Positions 11,165-18,350 of a stretch of 64,000 nt of DNA are shown here, one piece after another. The notes below the pieces were generated by a model. It was not told where the DNA came from, did not search any database, and saw only the letters and a program-made list of their open reading frames with translations. Source of the stretch: Actinopolyspora saharensis (lineage in GTDB: Bacteria; Actinomycetota; Actinomycetes; Mycobacteriales; Pseudonocardiaceae); the NCBI RefSeq assembly GCF_900100925.1, contig NZ_FNKO01000002.1, forward strand, positions 1,178,001 to 1,242,000, read 5' to 3'. A program made the translations under genes and the position numbers. Numbering within the stretch: position 1 is the stretch's first letter; each line of letters starts with the position of its first letter.

Positions 11165-12042
11165 GGCCGCATCGCCACCTCGGTCAACCGCTGGACCCAC
11201 AACACCCCGGCACACAGCAGTGCCGTTCCGACCAGCAGCAGAAGCTGCCCCACCGGCTCGGAGACGAGCACACCGATCGGATCTGCTCCACCCGTCTCAC
11301 CCAGCAGCAGCCCGAGCAGCGGAAGCCCGCTCAACACCGCCGCAGTGGCACGTGGTCCGGCCAGTTTCGAGTCGATGTCCCGGACGACCCGCACCCGGTG
11401 CTCGGCGTCCTCGCGAACGGTCTCCAGCAACCGTCCCAGCGCGACACCGTGCTGCTCGGACATCCGCCAACACCGCGCGAAGCGTGCCGTCGCCGGGAGC
11501 AGCTCTGGCGGAGGACGTTTCGCACCCAGGCTCTCGGCCGGAGTGCCGCCCAACCTGGAAGTCACCGCCAGATCGCCGAACAGCTCGGAAACGTCCCCTC
11601 CCGTGTCGGTGGATGCGCTCGCTGCCGCGGCGCTCGGATGCGCCCCGGTGCCCAGCTCACCGATCAGCACCCGCAACCCCGCGGTGAGTTCGGTCAACGA
11701 ACGCACTCCCCTGGTGGTCCGCAGCCGGTGTTCGCGATACCGCACCGCCAACGCCGCCAACAACGCTCCCGAGACGGAACCGGCCGGTCCCAGCAGCAGG
11801 ATCCCGAGCAGGGCCGCAGCACCGAGGACGGCCGCACGCCCGAGCGCGGGACTCCGTCCGGCACGCAGAATCACGGCTGTCCTCGCGGTCTTCAGGCCTT
11901 CGTGGTTGATCCTTTCGTGGTTGAGTCTGCGTGCCGCACCGGGCAGGGGCCAGACCGCCAGCGCGATCGCGAGCAGTGCGGGAAGCGCCGGAAGCAGCAC
12001 CGCGGCGGGAAAGGCCTGTCGCGTCCCGTAGAAGTCCGTCAT
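11161..12042 (-). CDS. tadB: TadB-like type II secretion F-domain membrane protein
   Basis: A 293-residue paralogue of TadC and second membrane platform subunit. It has an N-terminal hydrophobic segment after ATG 12042, two further ones around GRAAVLGAAALLGILLLGP, the T2SSF-type bundle (ELTAGLRVLIGELGTGAHP, then CWRMSEQHGVALGRLLETV), and a C-terminal pair of helices. The ATG overlaps the tadA stop (ATGA) and its stop overlaps tadC, so tadA-tadB-tadC are translationally coupled. The longer frame upstream is antisense-free shadow of tadA and is not used. Confidence 0.9.
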   Translation of the reverse strand: MTDFYGTRQAFPAAVLLPALPALLAIALAVWPLPGAARRLNHERINHEGLKTARTAVILRAGRSPALGRAAVLGAAALLGILLLGPAGSVSGALLAALAVRYREHRLRTTRGVRSLTELTAGLRVLIGELGTGAHPSAAAASASTDTGGDVSELFGDLAVTSRLGGTPAESLGAKRPPPELLPATARFARCWRMSEQHGVALGRLLETVREDAEHRVRVVRDIDSKLAGPRATAAVLSGLPLLGLLLGETGGADPIGVLVSEPVGQLLLLVGTALLCAGVLWVQRLTEVAMRP

Positions 12043-13262
12043 ACGACCCCCGCACCGTGTCCGGGCAGCATGGCCAGCAATTCGTCCCGGCCCGGCCCCC
12101 ATCCACCGTCGACCTCCCAGGCGGGAACCACGCAGCTGTGCGCCCCCTGGCGACGGAGCACGCCTATCCCGGAAAGATGTCTGCCTCTGGAGGCGTCGCG
12201 GTGCATGTGCAGCACCACCCGGACAGCGGCCGCGAGCTGGCTGTGCAGCGCATCCCTCCCCATCCCGCCGTGCACGCCGAGCGCCTCCATCCGTGCCGGC
12301 ACCTCCTCCGGGGAATTGGCGTGCACGGTCCCGGCGCCACCCTCGTGCCCGGTGTTCAACGCGGCCAGCAGGTCGCACACCTCGGCACCCCGCGCCTCGC
12401 CGACCACCAGTCGGTCCGGGCGCATCCGCAATGCCTGACGGACCAGATCGCGCGTGTGGATCTCCCCGGTGCCCTCGATGTTCGGCGGCCTGGTCACGAG
12501 CCGAACCACGTGCGGGTGCTCGGGGTGCAGCTCCCCGGCCTCCTCCACGCACACGATCCGCTCGTTTCCGGGAACCTCACCGAGCAGCGCCGCCAGCAGG
12601 GTGGTTTTGCCCGCCCCGGTGCTGCCGGAGACCAGGAAGGCCGCCCGGGCGGAGACGAGCGAACGCAGCAGAGCGGCCGTGCTCGAGTCGAAGGTGCCCA
12701 GAGCTCGGAGACTTTCCAGGTCGTGCGTTGCCGGACGCAGCACCCGCAGCGATACGCAGGTGCCCTTCGCGGCGACCGGGGCCAGCACGGCGTGCAGGCG
12801 CACGGCGGAACCCTCCGCCGTTTCGGGCAACCACCCGTCCACCCACGGTCGCGCGTCATCGAGCCTGCGGCCGGTGGCCGCGGCCAACCGCTGGGCCAAC
12901 CGGCGCACCTCCTGTTCGTCGGTGAAGCTCACGTGCGAACGCTCCAGGCCCAGTCCACGATCGACCCACACCTCGTTCGGCCCGGTCACCAGCACATCGG
13001 TCACACCGGGCTCGTTCAGCAACTCCTCCAGCGCCCCCGCCCCGAGGAACTCCCTGCGCAGCTGCCGAATCGCGGCCAGCACCTCACCGTCCCCGAGCGG
13101 GGTGTCCGCCTCCTCCCGCACCGCCGTCGCCATCGCCTGGGCGGTGACGTCCCCTCCCGCCGCCACCAGCCTCGCCCGGACTCGGGAGACGAGCTCCTCG
13201 GTCACACGGCCCGACGTAGCTCGGGTCGGTTTCCCCTCACGTCCCGCTGGGTCCGCGAACAT
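12039..13262 (-). CDS. tadA: TadA/CpaF-type pilus assembly ATPase
   Basis: Cytoplasmic hexameric secretion ATPase powering pilus assembly; 407 residues from ATG 13262. The Walker A is GSTGAGKTT near residue 213, followed by an Asp-box region (CVEEAGELHPEHPHVV), the Walker B segment MRPDRLVVGEARGAE and the His-box GHEGGAGTVHANS, in the order usual for VirB11/TadA ATPases. The N-terminal domain has the typical GVTDVLVTGPNEVWVDRG. The chosen ATG has GAGG about 10 nt upstream; a GTG at 13205 is a shorter alternative. In M. tuberculosis ssd lies immediately upstream; here two small genes intervene. Confidence 0.93.
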   Translation of the reverse strand: MFADPAGREGKPTRATSGRVTEELVSRVRARLVAAGGDVTAQAMATAVREEADTPLGDGEVLAAIRQLRREFLGAGALEELLNEPGVTDVLVTGPNEVWVDRGLGLERSHVSFTDEQEVRRLAQRLAAATGRRLDDARPWVDGWLPETAEGSAVRLHAVLAPVAAKGTCVSLRVLRPATHDLESLRALGTFDSSTAALLRSLVSARAAFLVSGSTGAGKTTLLAALLGEVPGNERIVCVEEAGELHPEHPHVVRLVTRPPNIEGTGEIHTRDLVRQALRMRPDRLVVGEARGAEVCDLLAALNTGHEGGAGTVHANSPEEVPARMEALGVHGGMGRDALHSQLAAAVRVVLHMHRDASRGRHLSGIGVLRRQGAHSCVVPAWEVDGGWGPGRDELLAMLPGHGAGVV

Positions 13263-13672
13263 CGGAAAGCACCTCGCTTTCTCTCGGAGGTCGGGGCCGT
13301 CCTCGCGGCCTCGACAACCACACTGATCCGCTTCGACGGCGTTTCCAATACGAGATTCAGCGAGGTGTGCAGCGCTGCGTTTCCTGTGGACAACTCGCAC
13401 CACGAGCTCCGCCCAAACGCGAAGAGTAGCCAGCTTTCTGACACCATCAGGTGAGCCACAGCGAAGTTCAATCACACACAGAAACGTTCCGATCACTCGA
13501 TCGATTCAAGTGGGCAACACCACTGCTACTTGAAACCCGAAACACCACAAAAACACCCGATAGTGGGAGCACGGGAACGGAGCGGCGTTGTGTTTCAACG
13601 GCCGACGGCGTGTTGTCATACCGCCATTCGGGTAAGCAGGGATCCGGAAAACACGGAAGAACGGAGGCCGAC
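13263..13672. other. AT-richer intergenic region between tadA and a small divergent gene
   Basis: About 410 bases with clearly lower GC than the flanking genes. It must contain the tadA promoter (minus strand) and that of the 62-residue gene (plus strand). One inverted repeat, TTCAAGT at 13505-13511 with ACTTGAA at 13528-13534 and an inner GTGG/CCAC pair, could be an operator or hairpin. No further gene is supported. Confidence 0.6.
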
Positions 13673-13861
13673 GTGAGCGAGCACAGGTGGGAACCGTCCT
13701 CCGGAGACTTCGCCGCGCTGCTGACCCACTACGGAGAACTGGCCGCCGAGCTGGAGGAGAGCACCGATCTCGAAAGGGCGGAAGAACTGCGAAAACGACT
13801 CGCGGAACTGGACTCCCTCATCGACCGCGTCAATTCGCCGTTCAGCCTGCCGGGGCTGTGA
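13673..13861 (+). CDS. Small acidic helical protein, unknown function
   Basis: A 62-residue ORF starting at GTG 13673 with an excellent Shine-Dalgarno (ACGGAGGCCGAC before the start) and high third-position GC only from that codon on, which supports it as a real gene and fixes the start. The protein is charged and almost entirely helical: HYGELAAELEESTDLERAEE then LRKRLAELDSLIDRVN, consistent with a short coiled coil. No signal peptide, Cys or membrane segment. It runs opposite to the Tad genes and sits in the gap between tadA and ssd. I do not recognise the family. Confidence 0.72.
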   Translation: MSEHRWEPSSGDFAALLTHYGELAAELEESTDLERAEELRKRLAELDSLIDRVNSPFSLPGL

Positions 13862-14035
13862 GGCGCGACACCGGAGCCGAGGCGGCAGTCGTCCGACCCC
13901 CGGAGCGGGGAACGTCCCCGTGCTCAGCGTCCCGCCCGTGGCAACGCCTCGGCGCGAGAGCGGTCAGCCCCCGACACGGGAGCCGAGCCGTCCGGGTCTC
14001 GTGCCCGGTAGCACTCGGAAGTGAACCACACGCGC

Positions 14036-14416
14036 TCAGGGGTGCACCCCCAGCATCGTGGCAGCCGTGCGGGACGAGTCCCGGGAACCCGTCTCGTAGG
14101 TCTCGACGACCGGCTGCTTGCGCGGACTCGGAGTCACCGGGTGCTGTTCCTCCCGGACAGCGGTGTCCAGAACCCGTTGGATCTCCCGCTCGGTCGCGGC
14201 GTGAGCACGCGCGCTGACCTCGGTCACCTCCTCGGCCGAGAGCAGCCCCCGTCCGGCGCTGTCGGCCAGCTCGGAGCTGAACGCGGAATGGCGATACAGG
14301 ACCAGGGCGATCTCGTCGACCAAGGCGGAATCGGTGGAACCGGTAGCCGTCCGAACGACACTCTCGGCAATCGTGATATCCATCGGCCGTGGGACGACCT
14401 GGGAAGACTCGGACAC
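14036..14416 (-). CDS. Hypothetical protein between tadA and ssd
   Basis: A 126-residue ORF from GTG 14416, preceded by GGTAGGAGG six bases upstream, an almost ideal site that rules out the longer upstream frame. The protein is hydrophilic and mainly helical (MDITIAESVVRTATGSTDSA, then SARAHAATEREIQRVLD), with a disordered Ser/Thr/Pro-rich tail (QHPVTPSPRKQPVVETYETG). No membrane segment, Cys or catalytic motif. It lies on the Tad strand, in the gap that separates ssd from tadA, and faces the 62-residue gene tail to tail. Function unknown; a Tad-related accessory role is speculation. Confidence 0.7.
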   Translation of the reverse strand: MSESSQVVPRPMDITIAESVVRTATGSTDSALVDEIALVLYRHSAFSSELADSAGRGLLSAEEVTEVSARAHAATEREIQRVLDTAVREEQHPVTPSPRKQPVVETYETGSRDSSRTAATMLGVHP

Positions 14417-15087
14417 CGCGAACCTCCTACCAGTACGGTGCGAAATAACCGCGAATCCAAAGCAGATCCATTCGGGTGACCACGAAAGAAGGCCTTGCTC
14501 GTCGAAATAACGGCCACCCCCGAAGAACGCTGCGGCAAGTTTACCGCCCTCTTCCGAGGTTCGCCGGATCGAATTCGCCCCACCCGCCGAACCACCCGAC
14601 CGGACGGAACTGATCGGTTTTCCACGTGAACCACCTCGCCGACTCATCGTGCACTCGACGACCAGATCGGCTATCCTCCACCGCGGAACAGTTCCACAAC
14701 GAGATCGGCGAGTCTCGGCAAACAGCGGACCGCCCCCGGAGCCGTCGAATTCATTTCCCGGCGGGAGGACGCTCGGACCGTCCACAGCAGGCAAAACACT
14801 CGCCACGTGATATCGGGAAGCACTTTCGGGGACCCCACCCCGAAGAGATCGCTGCGCCCCACTGATCCACTCGCGGCACCGTGCCGCACCTCCGCAGTTG
14901 CCCCACTTCGGAACGGCACGCGCATTCATCACTCATACCACACCGACCCGGACCCGCCGAATCATTTGTCGATCAGGTGGTCGAATCGCAATCACAGCTA
15001 CATCGAAAATCGATCTAACCGCTCGAATTCCCCGCTGAGCAGCGTGGCTGCCGTGGTCGGTAGCGGGACGCCGGACCAGTGCGCCAT
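14417..15087. other. 671-bp AT-richer spacer downstream of ssd, no supported gene
   Basis: Lower GC than its surroundings, especially 14930-15040. Open frames here are short, have scattered third-position composition and lack ribosome binding sites, so I do not call them. It should contain the promoter of the 126-residue gene. No repeat or RNA structure stands out. Confidence 0.55.
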
Positions 15088-16191
15088 TCACCGCGAGTCC
15101 GGATCACCCGTTTCCCGCCGCGTCTCACCCAAGGCCCCGAGCACCTTGCGGGCGGCCCGCACCGAAGGCCCTCGCATTCCCGACCCCAGAGCGTACAGTC
15201 CGAATCGGTCCACCAGCCCGGCCATGCGCGGATCCGCGCGCATGGCGGCCACTATCTCCACATCGACCGAACGCCGGACATCGGAGACTTCCAGCCCACC
15301 GGGCGCCGGACCGCGCACGACAGCTCGCACGGACTCGGTCCGCTCCCGCAACGAGGTCAGCAGCTTCCCGGCCGCCGCGCAGGCGCGGACTTCGGCCGGG
15401 ATCACGACAGCGGTCAGATCGGCCCGGCGCAGCACCTCCGCGGACGGCTCGTCGAGCGTCCGGGGGAGATCGCAGACCACGGTCTCCCCCGCCCGCGCCC
15501 CGGCCTCGACCACGGCCTCGACCGAACGCTTCGTGATCCCCGCCCCCTGTCCCGAGCGCCCCGGACACAGCAGGGAAAGCGCCCCGGCCCCGAACCGTCT
15601 GGTCGGCAAGGCCTCCCGCAGGGCGTCCGCGGTCACCCGACCCGTACCAATGGACAAGTCCGACCAGCGCACCCCGACCGCGCGCTCCTCCCCGAGCGCG
15701 AAGTCCAGACCACCACCGAGCGGATCACAGTCGAGCAGGATGCAGCGGCGTCCCTGCTTGGCGGCCAACACCGCCGTCAGCGCTGCGAACACCGAGGCTC
15801 CCGCTCCGCCACAGCCGCCCAGCACGGCCAACACGCTGCCCGCCCCGGAGACCGGCTGCTCGTCGAGACCGGCCAACAACTCGACCAACCACTGCTCGTC
15901 TGCGGGCAGCGCCACGGCGTGTCGCGCTCCGCACCGGAACGCCGCGCGCCAGAAGTCCGGCTCCGGATCCCTGCTCACCAGGACCGTCTCCGTTCCGCGA
16001 GGAAGTCCGGCCGCCGCGCACTCCGCCGCGGCGCAGGGATCGAGCAGTACCGGACGAGCCGTTCTCCAGCCCTGCTCGAGCTCCTCCGGTGCGGCCCGGC
16101 GCGGTTCGCATCCGGCCGCCGCCGCGATCCGGGACAGTTCCTCGCCCAGTTCGTCGTCCCCGGTGACGATCAACGGATCCCGCGCTGTCAC
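15088..16191 (-). CDS. ssd: Septum-site-determining/CpaE-like MinD-superfamily protein (Ssd)
   Basis: A 367-residue protein of the Ssd/CpaE type that normally heads actinobacterial Tad loci (Rv3660c). A receiver-like N-terminal part (LIVTGDDELGEELSRIAAAA) is followed by a MinD/ParA-like domain: GGCGGAGASVFAAL in place of the Walker A, then LLDCDPLGGGLDFALG and VVCDLPRTLDE. The P-loop lysine is missing, so ATP hydrolysis is doubtful; M. tuberculosis Ssd is also described as divergent there. GTG 16191 follows GGGGAGG by five bases; GTG 16197 is an alternative. Unlike in mycobacteria it is not adjacent to tadA. Probable role: pilus placement or division-site control, by family. Confidence 0.88.
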   Translation of the reverse strand: MTARDPLIVTGDDELGEELSRIAAAAGCEPRRAAPEELEQGWRTARPVLLDPCAAAECAAAGLPRGTETVLVSRDPEPDFWRAAFRCGARHAVALPADEQWLVELLAGLDEQPVSGAGSVLAVLGGCGGAGASVFAALTAVLAAKQGRRCILLDCDPLGGGLDFALGEERAVGVRWSDLSIGTGRVTADALREALPTRRFGAGALSLLCPGRSGQGAGITKRSVEAVVEAGARAGETVVCDLPRTLDEPSAEVLRRADLTAVVIPAEVRACAAAGKLLTSLRERTESVRAVVRGPAPGGLEVSDVRRSVDVEIVAAMRADPRMAGLVDRFGLYALGSGMRGPSVRAARKVLGALGETRRETGDPDSR

Positions 16192-16534
16192 CCGCACCTC
16201 CCCGTGTGGCTCCACTGCCGTCCCCGCACACAACCGTGTGACCCGACGAGGACTGCGCGCAGCACTGCTCGCGGCCACGGGGTCGTCCCGCTCGCGCAAA
16301 CAGGCCCACGAGATCGTCGAGAACAGGCGACGGATGCTGTCGACTCCACGATCCCGATCGACCGTTCCGTCGCAAAGCGGGAAGATCGCGAGTTGTGGAC
16401 AACTCCGACGACTGGGGATTTCGATGACCGGGGACTCCGCTGACCGGAGTCGGCTCCGATCAGCGCGGCCCGGCGCGCCGAATTAGGCCGCCGACAGCGG
16501 TTCCCAGCGGATTTCGGGCCAGTCCTTCGGTGAG

Positions 16535-16618
16535 GGATGGCCCCCGCCAGGGGGGAGGGACGGGGGCCATCCTGGTTCAGCCCCGGGGGGTCGGGCTGAA
16601 CTATCCGGTGCACCGGAC
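16535..16618 (-). ncRNA. 6C RNA (two C-loop hairpins)
   Basis: On the minus strand two consecutive hairpins each carry a run of six cytosines in the loop, the defining feature of the actinobacterial 6C RNA. Hairpin 1 has stem TTCAGCCC/GGGCTGAA (16600-16593 with 16583-16576) and loop GACCCCCCG. Hairpin 2 has the 12-bp perfect stem GGATGGCCCCCG/CGGGGGCCATCC (16572-16561 with 16546-16535) and loop TCCCTCCCCCCTGG. A -10-like TACAGT (16630-16625, minus strand) would start the RNA near 16618, just before a 14-bp palindrome (TCCGGTGCACCGGA). Location between ssd and the HAD gene, on the minus strand, matches 6C/B11 of M. tuberculosis. Exact ends are estimated. Confidence 0.85.
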
Positions 16619-16870
16619 CTCCCCACTGTATCGCTCCCTCTCCAGTGGACGCGTTGCGTCCATTAGGAGGAATAACTCTCACTCAAACGAAGCTCGCAAT
16701 AGTCCAAACAGGTGAGGAAAAACCACGCAACGCACTCACCCGAGAGCCTGGACCTCGCCCGGGGAAGCCCGGGGCAGGGCGCATTCGGCTTCCCGCGCCG
16801 GACGGCGTCCCCTCACTGCCCGTCGAACCACTCCGCCGACGAAACAGAGCCCGTCGCCGGCAGGACTCCT

Positions 16871-17716
16871 ATGCTGGGACTCGTGACCGACCCCGAGGCC
16901 TCTCCCCACGAAACGACAGCCGGCACCGCGGCCTACTTCGAGCTGGACAGGACGGTTGTCGCGCGGTCGAGCACGCTCGCCTTCAGCAGACCGTTCTTCC
17001 AGGAAGGTCTCATCAACCGCCGAGCCGTGCTCAAAAGCACCTACGCGCAGTTCCTGTTCATGCTGGCCGGCGCGGACGCCGACCAGCTCGAGCGGATGCG
17101 CGCGCACCTGACCTCGCTGTGCGCGGGCTGGGACGTGGAGCAGGTCGACGCGATCGTGGAGGAGACCCTGCACGACATCGTCGACCCGCTCGTCTACAAG
17201 GAGGCCGTACAGCTCATCTCCGAGCACGGGGAGCGCGGCGACGACGTGGTGCTGGTCTCCTCATCCGGGGAGGAGTTCGTGGCCCCCATGGCGAGAATGC
17301 TGGGCGCCACGGACTGGACCGGAAGCCGGATGCGCGTCGAGGACGGGCGCTACACGGGGGAGCTGGAGTTCCACTGCTCCGGGAACGCCAAGGCCGGTGC
17401 GATCGCGGAGACGGCCCGGCGCCACGGTCACGAGCTGTCCCGCTGCCACGCTTACTCGGACTCGACCGCCGACCTGCCGATGCTGGAGCTGGTGGGGCAC
17501 CCGACGGTGATCAACCCCGACCGCGAACTGCGCAAGGAAGCCGTGCAGCGCGGGTGGCCCTCGCTGGCCTTCGAGAACCCGGTCTCCTTGCGGGCCCGGT
17601 TCCCCACCCCCTCGGCCACCACGGTCACGGCCGCTGCGGTGGGTGTCGGCGCCGCGGCCGCCGGAGCGGCCTGGTACGGACTGTGGCACCGCCAGCGCAA
17701 GCACCGCTACAGGTGA
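16871..17716 (+). CDS. HAD-IB family phosphatase-like membrane-anchored protein, nucleophile Asp replaced by Glu
   Basis: Counterpart of Rv3661: a SerB-like HAD superfamily protein of 281 residues. Motif I reads FELDRTV at residues 23-29, with Glu24 where the family has the nucleophilic Asp (FDLDKT); Asp26 is kept. Motif II (VLVSSSGEE), the motif III lysine (GNAKAGAI) and motif IV (YSDSTADLPML) are intact. A C-terminal hydrophobic helix (TVTAAAVGVGAAAAGAAWYG) followed by basic residues suggests a membrane anchor. ATG 16871 has GGCAGGA upstream; GTG 16883 is an alternative. The Glu substitution should weaken or abolish phosphoenzyme formation, so activity is in doubt. It is flanked by the 6C RNA and by the Ms1-like region. 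Confidence 0.9.
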   Translation: MLGLVTDPEASPHETTAGTAAYFELDRTVVARSSTLAFSRPFFQEGLINRRAVLKSTYAQFLFMLAGADADQLERMRAHLTSLCAGWDVEQVDAIVEETLHDIVDPLVYKEAVQLISEHGERGDDVVLVSSSGEEFVAPMARMLGATDWTGSRMRVEDGRYTGELEFHCSGNAKAGAIAETARRHGHELSRCHAYSDSTADLPMLELVGHPTVINPDRELRKEAVQRGWPSLAFENPVSLRARFPTPSATTVTAAAVGVGAAAAGAAWYGLWHRQRKHRYR

Positions 17717-17865
17717 CTCCGGAGGCGAGCGATCCGGCACGGTGCCCGCCCGACGGGAGCGACCGCTCCCCCGCGCAGGCCGAACCGCGTGCCCACCGGG
17801 AACGAGTGGAGCGAAAATTCGCCGCAAACCTTGCGGTGACGCGCATCACGGCCTACAAAGGAAGT

Positions 17866-18095
17866 ACGGACCCCTGAACAGGGACGTTGTGGAGGAGAAA
17901 CAACGTCCTCCACAGGGCTCCGTGCGCGATGGCGGGAACCCACGCGCAGCCGCTGAATAAAGGCAAGGTCGTTCTCAGGGTTGCGTCACCGGGACGCCGG
18001 ACGCCGAGCCCGCAGGATACGACGACGAGAACGCGCTTGGTACCCCGCAAGTTCGCGCCAGGGGGCGGCGCCCGTCGGTCGAACCGGCGGGCGCC
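17866..18095 (+). ncRNA. Candidate Ms1/MTS2823-type 6S-like RNA
   Basis: The 634-bp gap after the HAD gene has no credible ORF but much secondary structure on the plus strand, and occupies the same place and strand as MTS2823 (Ms1 homologue) downstream of Rv3661. A promoter TTGCGG (17831-17836), 17 nt, TACAAA (17854-17859) precedes it. Two overlapping, mutually exclusive hairpins follow: GGACGTTG/CAACGTCC (17882-17889, 17901-17908) and TGTGGAGGA/TCCTCCACA (17888-17896, 17906-17914). It ends at a 12-bp stem (18067-18078 with 18084-18095, one G-U) that may be the terminator. Ends are approximate; identity rests on position and structure, not on alignment. Confidence 0.55.
18067..18095 (+). terminator. 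Stem-loop terminator downstream of the HAD gene/Ms1-like RNA
   Basis: Twelve-base stem GGCGCCCGTCGG/CCGGCGGGCGCC with loop TCGAA; one G-U pair. No U-run follows, as usual in high-GC actinobacteria. Confidence 0.6.
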
Positions 18096-18350
18096 GTCGT
18101 TCGCGCCGCTCCCCTCGTCCCGGGCAACACTCCGATGCTCCCTCCGAGTGAAATCCCGTGCACTCGTTCCTGCCCGCTACGCGGCACTCCGAGTGATCGT
18201 TCCGGCGCGTAGCGTTGACCGCCCGATCCTCCGTGGGTAGCTTACGAATCCGACCGGGTATCCGGTGGAACAGTTGCGACCGAGGGCCACACGCCGAGAT
18301 CGGCCACGGCGGTGCGGCGCGGGTCCGGTCGCGGTAACCGGGAGGTCACC

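Noticed and set aside
10064..12031. Long plus-strand ORFs over the Tad genes
   Set aside because: Shadows of the overlapping tadB/tadC genes, whose frames show pilus-assembly motifs.
14626..14865. 79-codon plus-strand ORF
   Set aside because: No ribosome binding site and non-coding composition.
17960..18060. Riboswitch (c-di-AMP or other) upstream of nagZ
   Set aside because: I could not match any known aptamer core; position and structure fit the Ms1-like RNA better.
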